From Phylloscopus collybita (Eukaryota > Chordata > Aves > Passeriformes > Phylloscopidae): a stretch of 64,000 bases of DNA. Under the pieces are notes generated by a model. The model saw only the letters and a list, made by a program, of their open reading frames with translations. It did not search any database and was not told the DNA's origin. This document shows positions 45,350-54,073 of this stretch, piece by piece. How positions within the stretch are numbered: position 1 is the first letter of the stretch; each line of letters starts with the position of its first letter. The position numbers were made by a program, and so were the translations under genes. The DNA lies in the NCBI GenBank assembly GCA_027886175.1, contig JAJNNQ010000077.1, positions 186,001 through 250,000 of the forward strand, in the 5' to 3' direction.

Positions 45350-45714
45350 TGATTCCTGTCCAATTCATTTTCAGTCAGTGTCAGTTCTGTTTGCAGAGTG
45401 TCACCTTCTCAGCTGATGGTGTTTGTGTCGTCCTTTCTCTCGTGCCTCTCTCTGCCTGCTCTGTTTGTGTCTCAGTGTCTCCCTGGAGCCAGGGCAGCTC
45501 CCACCAAAGACCCTGCCCTGATTTAATTCCCAGTGCAGGATCTCCAACAAGTGTGGATGAAGTTCTGGGGGCTGGCAGTGAAATGTCCCTGTGGCATCTT
45601 GCTGCCCTTGGCTTTTGGCGCCTTCTTCAGAGCTTGGCCTTCAAGGGCAGGAAGATCTTTTCCTTGCTGGGAACTGGAATTGCAGAACCTTGGAGTGTGT
45701 GCCATGCAGGAGCA
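45350..45714 (+). repeat. Downstream duplicate of the zinc-finger 3' flank
   Basis: Roughly 94-95% identical by eye to 40,430-40,785 inverted. A 258-codon ORF (45,349-46,125) has a partner in the other copy (39,812-40,783, -). Most base differences between the two change the amino acid, so I see no sign that a protein is being maintained. Confidence 0.7.
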
Positions 45715-45910
45715 TATGGACTGGGATCACATGGACTGGGATCCTACAGACTGGGACTGCACAGGCCGGGACCATCTGGATCAGGACCATATAGACTGGG
45801 ATCACGTGGACTGGGACCTTGTATACTGGGATTGTATGGGTTGGGCTCATATGGCCTGGGATCACAGAACCTGGGTCCATGTAGACTGGGATGCCTGCAC
45901 TGGAACCATG
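45715..45910 (+). repeat. 15-bp tandem repeat (plus orientation, degenerate)
   Basis: About 13 units around ACTGGGATCACATGG, the reverse complement of the 40,040-40,430 array but more degenerate. Confidence 0.85.
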
Positions 45911-45969
45911 TGAAACAAAGGGGGTCCTGCTCTGCCTCAGGGTCCCTCCCAGTCCCTCTTGGGGGCATG

Positions 45970-47150
45970 GCCAAACTCCCTGGAGTGAACACGGCAACCC
46001 CGGTTCCAATCCTGGCGCTCATCCCAGTCCCGGTTCTGGCCTTGGTGTCCGTCTCAGTCCTGGAGCGCTCCTGTCTTGGTTTGGAAAGACAGATATCTTC
46101 CAGGGAAAGCTGGAGTTTCCCTTAGAATGGGGAATGTAAACCCCTCACCCTCTGCCAAATTATATTTTTGCAATTAAGGACTTTCAGGCAAAGATTTGGG
46201 AATAGGAATAACAGTTCTTTACTAGGAATACTAACAATACAAATGTAGTAGAAAATCAAAACCACCCAACCAAACCAGCAAACAAACAACAATTTTGGAA
46301 AACTCTGACAGAGTCAGAACTACAATCTGACACCCTGTTGGTCAGGGTGTTGGAAGCAGTCCAAAAGTAAGTCCTCCTGGAGTGGCAGATGTGGTTCTGG
46401 TGGAGTAGAGATGATCCTGTAGAACAAAGGTGGTGGTGAGAAGGGGTCTAGTCGTCTTCCAGGAATTGGGTGAAGCTAGATACCTGGTGTTCCTATGTCT
46501 CAGTTTTATCCAGGTAGGAATGGTTGGTTCCCCCACACTGGGTGGAGCATCTCACAATAGGATGGTGGAATGTGGATGTTTTACTTTGGTGATGTGTGCT
46601 TTTAGAGGTGTCCTAATGGTCCATTTGCAGAAAATATCCCCCTGGAAGGAGGACAGGTGGTGAAAGAGATAAGAAACAATGCCTTACTTGGTTTTAACAG
46701 CTGGCCCATTATCAAAAGACATCCACCCCTCTCCCTCTAAGAATTACAAGATATAAAGAAAAACATCTCCTCAACTGCTTTTAACAGATGAAAGAGAATA
46801 CACACCCCTGGTTCCACAACCCAAGACAGCTCCTGATATCAGTCTCCATTCCTGTCCCAGTCTCAGTCTCGGAGCAGTCTCAGAGCGCTCCTGGTGCTCA
46901 CTGTGGTCTTGGTGTCGATCTGGATCCCAGAGCGGTGCCGGTCCCGTCTCAGTCCTGGAGCGGTGCCTTTCTTGGTGCCAGTGCCAGTTCTGGTTTCAGT
47001 CCCGGTCTTGGTCTCAGTCCCAGAGCTGTCCAAGTCCTAGTTCTGGTACTGGTGCTGCTCTTGGTCCCGGAGTGCTCCCAGTGTCCATCTCAGTTTTGAT
47101 CCTGGCCCCGGTTCAGGAGATTTTAGGCCCATTTGGGTGATTTTATGCCA
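45970..47150 (+). repeat. CTCAG/CCGG-type degenerate repeat split by an LTR
   Basis: 45,970-46,071 and 46,829-47,100 carry 'cagtcccggttctgg', 'ctcagtcctggagcg' and similar words. 47,100-47,150 adds 'gattttaggcc' units. The LTR at 46,072-46,828 inserted into the array, as shown by its target duplication. Confidence 0.75.
46072..46828 (-). mobile_element. Solo LTR, family A, copy 4 (757 bp)
   Basis: Left end TGTCTTGGTTTGGAAAGACA and right end CCCAAGACA, flanked by an exact 5-bp duplication GCTCC (46,067-46,071 and 46,829-46,833). Orientation is minus, judged from the TATA-like signal on that strand. The best-preserved copy. Confidence 0.92.
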
Positions 47151-47154
47151 AACT

Positions 47155-48612
47155 GGCATTATGAACGACCCAAACCCTGGGTCGTTTATTAAATAAAATT
47201 TAATTTGAACCCACATAAAATCACAAAGCAAAGGGGGGAACAGAGCTGGGAGCTTGATGGGACTCCTGCCCACCAGACAAACTCCCATTTGTGAGTTCTC
47301 CCAACTCACAGAATGGTGTCCTTGCCTTTTATACCCTGAGATTGTATCAGCCTCATTAATATTCATAAGCAGTCCTTATATGTCCTTCTGGCCCCTCCCA
47401 CAGTCTGCAGCTTTGCTCATATATGTGTACTTGGCTCCTGCCAAGGCCTGTCAATCAGTCCTTCCCTGCTGTCTTGGTTTGGAAAGACGTATCTGCCAGG
47501 GAAAACTCGGGTTTGCCTTAGAATGGAGAATGTAAACCCCTCACCCCCACCAAATTATAATTTTGCAATTAAGGGATTTCAGGCAAAGATTTGGGGATAG
47601 GAATAACAGTTCCTTACTAGGAATATTAATAATGCAAATATAGTAGAAAACAAAACCACCTGACCAAACCAGCAAACAAATACCAATTTTGGAAAACCCT
47701 GACGGAGTCAGAGGGAATAACCTGACACCCTGTTGGTCAGGGTGTTGGAAGCAGTCCAAAGGTGAGTCCTCCTGGAGTGGCAGATGTGGTTCTGTTGAAG
47801 TAGAGATGATCCTGTAAGCAAAAGGGTCCAGGGGTGGTGAGAAGGGGTCCAGTGATGGTGAGAAGGGATCCAGTCTTCCTCCCAGAAATAGAGTGAAGCT
47901 AGATGCCTTCGTGTTCCTGTGTCTCAGTTTTTATCCAGGTAGGAATGGTTGGCTCCCTCCACTGGCTGGAGCATCTCACAATAGGATGATGGAATGTGGA
48001 TGTACTGCTTTGGGGAGGGTATAGTTTGGGGATGTGTTAGTTTGGGGAGGTGTTAATGGCCCATTAGCAGAAAAATATCCCCCTGGAGGGAGGACTGGTG
48101 GTGAAAGAGATAAGAAACACTGCCCTACCTGTTTTTTACAGTTGGCCCATTATCAGAAGGCATCTGCCCCTCTTCCCCTTGAGTTACAAGAGATAAAGAA
48201 AAACATCTCCCCAACTGCTTTCAACAAATGAAATAGAATACACACCCCTGGCTCCACAGCCCAAGACACGTGCCTTTCATTGGTGGAGCCTTTCTCATAT
48301 CCTCATGGGTGGTGAGATGTTACCTTGCGAGGCCTCCCAGCAACAAGTGTCCCCCACTCTCAGCTGCCTCTCACAAGGGGTAAATATCCACCCTCCCCCA
48401 CATGTTTTTGCAGCTCTGTAAGCCAGAGCTGCCAGGCAGTAACCAAGAAAGGGGAGGGGAGTACTGAAGGGAGACCAGAAAAGGGTTCAAAAATATACTG
48501 CAATTACAGAAGTACATGTCAAAGAACTGTAAACTCCCAACAAAACTCCTCCCCACCGTACTCAGCAACTCTTCCTCGTTTGTATGAGGCTAGACATCAA
48601 ACTATATTAACA
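47155..48612 (-). mobile_element. LTR of another family, interrupted by a nested LTR
   Basis: Minus-strand element from about 48,612 (TGTTAATATAGTTTG) to about 47,155. A TATA box reads GGGTATAAAAGGCAAGG on the minus strand (~47,320-47,336), and near its 3' end a perfect inverted repeat AACGACCCA/TGGGTCGTT (47,166-47,187) could form an RNA hairpin. A family A LTR sits inside it at 47,470-48,268. The outer ends are less certain than the nested one and no target duplication was identified. Confidence 0.7.
47470..48268 (-). mobile_element. Solo LTR, family A, copy 5, nested
   Basis: 799-bp copy from TGTCTTGGTTTGG to CCCAAGACA inside the element at 47,155-48,612. Flanks CCTGC and CGTGC look like a 5-bp target duplication with one change. 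It must be younger than the element it interrupts. Confidence 0.9.
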
Positions 48613-49230
48613 CTGAACAGGTTTAGGCCTAGTTTTTGATCCCTTGGAGTGATTTCAAGTTTTTTAGTGTTGATTTTAGGCCCCTTTGGTTGATGTTGGG
48701 CCAAATCTGGTGGGTTTAGGAGTAAATATTTGACCATTTGGGTGATTTTAGCTCAAATCTGGTGGATTTTAGGTTAAATTTTAGGTCTCTCTTGGTGATT
48801 TTAGGCCAAACCAGGTACATTCATGGTGGATTTTGTGCCCATTTGGGAGATTTAAGGGTGATTTGAGGCCATTTTGTGAGGGTTTTAAACCAGTTGGGGC
48901 AGTTTTAGGCCCCATTTGGTTAGATTTTAGACCCCTTTGGATGATTTTAAGCCCATTTGCTTTTAGGCCAAACCACGTGAATTTAGGGTGGATTTTTGGG
49001 CTCTTTAGGTGATTTTAGGCCATTTTGGGGGGATTTTAAGCCTCTTTGGGTTATTAAGAAGCCAAACCTGATTAGTGTTAGAGTGGATTTTAGGCCCCTT
49101 TAGACAATTTTAGGCCCATTTGGCCGATTTTAGGCCAAAGCTGATCAGGTTTAGGGTGGATTTTAAGACCTTTGGACAATTTTAGGCCCTTGTGGGTGAT
49201 TTTAGGCCAAACTAAAGTAATTAAAAGTGC
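48613..49230 (+). repeat. TTTTAGGCC-type tandem repeat
   Basis: About fifteen degenerate units of some 38-45 bp containing GATTTTAGGCC and 'aaacctggtggatttagg'-like halves. The same words occur just before the zinc-finger gene 2 promoter (42,345-42,440) and at 47,100-47,150. Confidence 0.85.
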
Positions 49231-50034
49231 CAGGAGACCTTCTGCTCCCTCTTTAAGCCTTTAGTAAAGAGGGGCCTAGAGGTGGGGGCTCAGGGTGCGC
49301 GCTGCCGCTGTTCCCAATGGTGGAGGTCCAGGAGGAGGAGGATCACACAGGCCCGTCCTCACCGGCAGGACTGGAGTCTCTATCCTCGCAGAGATCGTCC
49401 AGAGACTTGCTATCAGCTCAGTGGTCCAGGGGGGTCCTCTAGCTTGGGTGCTGTTTAGGTCATGGTGACTCACTCGCTGGGGTGGAAGCTGGCATATCTA
49501 GCCTCCCTGAGCCCTTGCTGTTTACATGATGTGATTTTTTTTTTTTTTTTGGTGTTCTTTCAGAGTGGCTCGTTGTCTAGGACTGTCTTATTCCTGGGCA
49601 GCGGGCAATGTGATTTTAATAGGCATGCATGCGCAAGTTCTTACGGGGAATGCGGAATTGTGTCCTGGGGAGCAGCGGCTGACTTACCCAAGGAGTTAGG
49701 AGGGGACAAGGCGGTACAAACAACTAAAGGTAGAGGGATAAAACAGATGAAACAGGTGAGAACTTTTTAACAATGAACTCTTGGAGTTGAAAAGGGCAAG
49801 TACATCAACCAGGGACTTCAACTGGGGTTGGAACAAAAACAGGTAAGTGCATAGAGAAAACTGGATAAACTCACACACAGTTTGAACATCATTTTTATTC
49901 GTAACACCTGGAAGTGTTTAAGGACAGACTGGATGTGGCACTGAGTGCCATGGTCTGGGTGACAAGGTGGTAGTGTCGGGTCACAGGTGTGACTTGATGC
50001 TCTCCAAGGTCTTTTGCAGCCTGCTGGATTCTCT
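49231..50034. other. Unassigned sequence with retroviral-leader-like composition
   Basis: Moderately GC-rich with a run of sixteen T near 49,537-49,552 and a 'gcatgcatgcgcaagttctt' segment. Composition and position next to LTR-rich DNA suit an old retroelement piece, but no primer-binding site, gag or pol could be read. No gene called. Confidence 0.35.
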
Positions 50035-50930
50035 GATGATGGTGACACTGCAGGGCCCTGGGGAAGCAAGGGGCCATGGTGACACTGCAGGGCCTGGTGG
50101 CACTCAGAGGACCAGAGTGACACTGTGTATGACATGGCACCACAGAGCCAAGGGGCCACTGTGACACTGTGGGGCTGAATGGAAGCAAGGAGTCCATGGG
50201 GACAGTCTGGGTGCTGGTGGGAGCACAGAAGCCACTGTGACACTGAGGGGCCTTGTGGAACCAAGGGGCCATTGTGCCACGGCAGAACCAAGGAGAGCCT
50301 TGGGAGAGCCTGGGGCCCAATGGAATCAAGGGGCCATTGTTCCATGGCAAGGACTCTTGGAACTGAGGGAACAACTGTGACCCTGTGGTGCCCCATGGAA
50401 CCCAGGGTCCCTGGTGACACTGCAGGATCTTGTGTGACCAGGGCTCCTCTGTGACACCGCAGCACCAAGGAATTCATGGTGGCCCTCTGAGACCTCATGG
50501 AACCAAGAGGCCACTGTGACACTGCAGGGCCTTGTGGAACCATGCAGAGCATTGGGACAGAGCAGGACCTGGTGTCATGATGGGGCCATTGTGACCCTGA
50601 AGGGCCCCATGGAACCAAGGGTCCAGGGTTGCTCCTCAGGGACTCCTGGAATGAAGACAATGTGTTGGACACCATGGTGGCCCTTGGGACCAAGAGGCCA
50701 TTGTGACCCTGTGGAACCAAGGAGACCATTGCAGCACCTACAGACCTCCTTGAACCAAGGATCCATTGTGATACTGCAGGGCCCAAGGATTGAAGGGACT
50801 TTGTGACACCAAGGGGTCCCATGGAACCCAAGGGACATTGTGACACTGGGAGGCCTCATGGAATCATGGAGACTATTGTGGCACTCTAGGGCCTCCTGGA
50901 ACTGTGGTGACACCAAGTTGGCTGGGATTG
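50035..50930 (+). repeat. 37-bp minisatellite array 4
   Basis: Plus orientation, about 24 degenerate units, joined almost directly to a CR1 fragment. The minus strand is open for 342 codons (49,818-50,846) because the antisense repeat lacks stop codons in its frames. The translated repeat (VSQWPLGSM, VTMAPWFH-like phrases) has no homologue that I recognise. Confidence 0.92.
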
Positions 50931-50936
50931 TTAAAC

Positions 50937-51522
50937 TACTGGAGGGCAGGAGGGCTCTGCACAGGGCCCTGGACAGGCTGGATCCAGGGCCCAAATTCAA
51001 CAATGTCAGGCTGAACAAATCCAAGTCCCAGGTCCTGCACTTTGGCCACAACCCCTGCAGTGTTAAAGGCTGGGGACAGAGTGGCTGGACAGTGCCCAGG
51101 CAGAAAGGGACCTGCAGGGACTGATGGACAGCAGGCTGGACATGAGGCAGCAGTGTGCCCAGGTGGCCAAGAAGGCCAATGGCTCCTGGCCTGGATCAGG
51201 AATGGTGTGGCCAGCAGGAGCAGGGCAGGGATTCTTCCCCTGTGCTCAGCACTGGTTGGGCAGCACCTCGAGTGCTGTGTCCAGTTCTGGGCCCCACAAT
51301 TTAGGAAGGACATGGAGGGTCTGGAGTGTGTCCAGAGAAGGGCAAGAAGGCTGGTGAGGGGTCTGGAGCACAAGTCCTGTGAGGAGTGGCTGAGGGAGCT
51401 GGGGTTGTTTATCCTGGAGAAGAGGAGGCTCAGGGGAGACAAGGCAGTGTCAGGGCACAGGTTGGACTTGATGATGTCCAAGGTGTGTTCCAACCTTGCT
51501 GATTCTGTGATTCCCTGAAACC
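50937..51522 (+). mobile_element. CR1 LINE 3' end, copy C
   Basis: The plus strand encodes the CR1 ORF2 C-terminal region: [14 protein letters not shown], then [23 protein letters not shown] and [14 protein letters not shown] in changing frames. It is followed by a short 3' UTR ending GATTCTGTGATTC, a typical CR1 terminal octamer. Truncated at its 5' end and frameshifted, so inactive. The matching copy in block B is at 32,122-32,735. Confidence 0.9.
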
Positions 51523-53080
51523 ACCCTTGCAGCAGTTGCAGGATGAGCCCTAGGCCTCCTCTTCAGAAGGTGCAGCAGTCCAGGTGCCTCAGCTTCTCCT
51601 CACAGCCCCAAAGCCCATCCTGTCAGTCCTGCAGAGCCTCTGCAGCTCCTCCTCATTGCCCACAACAGGGAGCCCCACAGGCAGACACAGCAGCCCAGAT
51701 GTGCCCCCCTGGCCTGGGGTGCCTCTGGCAAGGGAGCAGCAGGAGGCACTGCAGGAGCCTGCAGACAATTCCTGAAGCACTTGGAGGATGATCCTGCTCC
51801 CCAAGGGACATTCCCATGGTGCCCAATCAGGAACTGAAATGGGGAGTGGGGACAGAGAGGAAAGGGCAACCAGGGATGGGCTGTTTGCAGGGGAGGGAAT
51901 AGGGGTGGGCAAGAGGAAGAAGTCTGTAACAGGAAGAGTGAAGAAAGCCAAGGTGAAGCAAAGGAAATGGTCAGGGCAGTTTGGGGGAGGCTGCCAGGCA
52001 GCCCTGGCTTTGAGCAACAACGTCTGCAGTGGCACAGCAAACTCCCAGCTGATGGGAACAAACTTTCTGGCTCTGACTTCAGAGGCCACCACAAACCTGA
52101 GGGGTTTCCCTGCTGTGGCCCAGCCCTTCCTGGCCCCAGGCCCTGCTGCCATTTGTGCTCCCTCAGCTTCATCTCCCCACACCAACCCCATGGGGGTGCT
52201 CAGGCCTGCTCTGGGCAGGGCAAACAGGGGCTCCTGAGGCAGTGCTGCTGTGGCTGTGCCTGCAAGGCTGCGGCAGCTGTGTGAGCTGGGGGAGAGGCCA
52301 GGGCTGCAGAGGGGGGATGTTGTTGGCAGGTGCATGAGGAGGCTGTGGGCCGCTGGCCTGGGGTGTCCAGCGCAGTGGGGATGGATCAGGCCCTGCTCTG
52401 CTGCTCCTTGCCGTGTGCTTGCCCAGGGCCCTTGCAGAGCCCCAGCCGTGCTGTTTGCCCCCAGCCTGCCCACGGCCAGCCTGGGGCTGCTGCCGGGGCT
52501 TTTCTCTGCTCAGCATTGGCCTGGGCAATGTGTTGTGGAGAGAGCCTGGGCAAGGAGCCTGCAGCCCCCAGGCCCTGGCCTGAGGCCTCAGCACTGCTGC
52601 TGTGCCAGCAGTGCCCATGGCCTGTCCCTGCTGCAGCCCCGGCACTGCCACCCCCAGCCCTGTGCCCGGCCCCGAGAGCACTCAGGCCCTACAGCAACAG
52701 CAGGGCCAGGAGGGCAGCGGGGCAGGGCCACGGCAGCAGCACTGGCAGCACCAAGTGCTGCTGCTGCTGCTGGCCACAGCTGCTGTGCCAGCACTGATCT
52801 GCCCCCAGCTCTGCACACAGACATTGCTGCTGCAGCTGCAGAGAAGGGAAACAAAGGGGCATCTCTGCAGAAATCTTTGCTTGGAGATGTGTCCCCTCCC
52901 TTAAAGCCACAATGAGCTCAGCCCCTCATTGACATAGTCTGTGTCCACAGTGAAGGTGGAGAAAAAAAAAAAAAGGCAAATACCACAAATCATTGCATTC
53001 CCTATTGGACAATATTTAAAAAGTAAAACAAAGAAAAAGAACCTCCTAAATTAAACCAACAAGATGTATCAAAGATGACA
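51523..53080 (-). repeat. Block C sequence downstream of OR gene 3, including the near-identical tract
   Basis: Inverted counterpart of 30,575-32,120. 51,990-52,860 is the ~870-bp near-identical tract; 51,523-51,990 and 52,870-53,080 are clearly more diverged from block B. An A-run lies at ~52,962-52,975. Long ORFs (294 codons on -, 221 on +) mirror those of block B and have no recognised domain. Confidence 0.8.
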
Positions 53081-53086
53081 TTTATT
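53081..53086 (-). promoter_or_regulatory. Polyadenylation signal of OR gene 3
   Basis: AATAAA on the minus strand 30 bp after the stop codon, in the 'cacttgtaataaa' context shared with genes 1 and 2. Confidence 0.7.
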
Positions 53087-53116
53087 ACAAGTGATTTGTA
53101 GAAATTGGCCGCCGGT

Positions 53117-54049
53117 TTAATGTTCCTGACACCATCCAGTCATCAGTCTCCACACTGCAGCCTTGAGCTCCTGGTTCCTCAGGCTGTAGATGAGGGGGTT
53201 CAGGGCTGGAGGCACCACCGAGTACAGAACGGACAGGGCCAGATCCAGGGATATGGAGGACATGGAAGGGGGCTTCAGGTAGGCAAATGCACCAGTGCTG
53301 AGGAACAGGGAGAGCACAGCCAGGTGAGGGAGGCAGGTGGAAAAGGCTTTGTGTCGTCCCTGCTCAGATGGGATCCTCAGCACAGCCCTGAAGATCTGCG
53401 CATAGGAGAAAATAATAAACACAAAACAACCAAGTGCTAAAGAGATGGAAAACACAAATAGCCAAAATTCCCTGAGGTAGGAGCGTGAGCAGGAGAGCTT
53501 GAGGATGTGTGGGATTTCACAGAAGAACTGGTCCAGGGCATTGCCATGGCACAGGGGAAGGGAAAATGTATTGGCTGTGTGCATGAGAGCATAGAGAAAG
53601 GCACTGGCCCAGGCAGCTGCTGCCATGTGGGCACAAGCTCTGCTGCCCAGGAGGGTCCCGTAGTGCAGGGGTTTGCAGATGGACACGAAGCGGTCGTAGC
53701 ACATGATGGTCAGCAGAGAAAGCTCTGCTGAGATGAAAAAGCAAAAAAAAAATAGTTGGGCAGCACATCCTGTGTAGGAGATGTTCCTGGTGTCCCAGAG
53801 GGAATTGTGCATGGCTTTGGGCACAGTGGTTAGGATGGAGCCCAGGTCGGTGAGGGCCAGGTTGAGCAGGAAGAAGAACATGGGGCTGTGCAGGTGGTGG
53901 CCGCAGGCTACGGCGCTGATGATGAGGCCGTTGCCCAGGAGGGCAGCCAGGGAGATGCCCAGGAAGAGGCAGAAGTGCAGGAGCTGCAGCTGCCGCCTGT
54001 CTGCCAATGCCAGCAGGAGGAAGTGGCTGATGGAGCTGCTGTTGCACAT
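53117..54049 (-). CDS. Olfactory receptor, OR14-like (gene 3)
   Basis: Intact 310-residue receptor of the same class on the minus strand. An upstream in-frame ATG would add 36 residues, but the chosen start (MCNSSSISHF) gives the length and N-terminus of genes 1 and 2, and a good acceptor (CCTTCCTTCACCAG) lies between the two ATGs near 54,073. Landmarks: NSS 3-5, GN 39-40, PMFFFLLNLALTD 56-68, C95/C177, KAFSTCLPHL 234-243, PPALNPLIYSLRN 280-292. Odd points: the TM3 motif reads MCYDRF instead of MCYDRY (arginine kept), and TM5 (FWLFVFSISLALGC) is the most divergent of the three. About 40 residues differ from gene 2. Otherwise no sign of inactivation. Confidence 0.96.
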   Translation of the reverse strand: MCNSSSISHFLLLALADRRQLQLLHFCLFLGISLAALLGNGLIISAVACGHHLHSPMFFFLLNLALTDLGSILTTVPKAMHNSLWDTRNISYTGCAAQLFFFCFFISAELSLLTIMCYDRFVSICKPLHYGTLLGSRACAHMAAAAWASAFLYALMHTANTFSLPLCHGNALDQFFCEIPHILKLSCSRSYLREFWLFVFSISLALGCFVFIIFSYAQIFRAVLRIPSEQGRHKAFSTCLPHLAVLSLFLSTGAFAYLKPPSMSSISLDLALSVLYSVVPPALNPLIYSLRNQELKAAVWRLMTGWCQEH

Positions 54050-54073
54050 TTGCTGCCTCTGGACACAGGGACC

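Noticed and set aside
49818..50846. 342-codon minus-strand ORF
   Set aside because: Most of it is the antisense translation of the 37-bp minisatellite, and no start context or homologue supports a gene. Kept only as a finding about the repeat.
51589..52473. 294-codon minus-strand ORF with a 283-codon partner in block B (31,176-32,027)
   Set aside because: Conserved only because the underlying DNA is nearly identical. Overlapping ORFs on the other strand are equally conserved, and no domain is seen.
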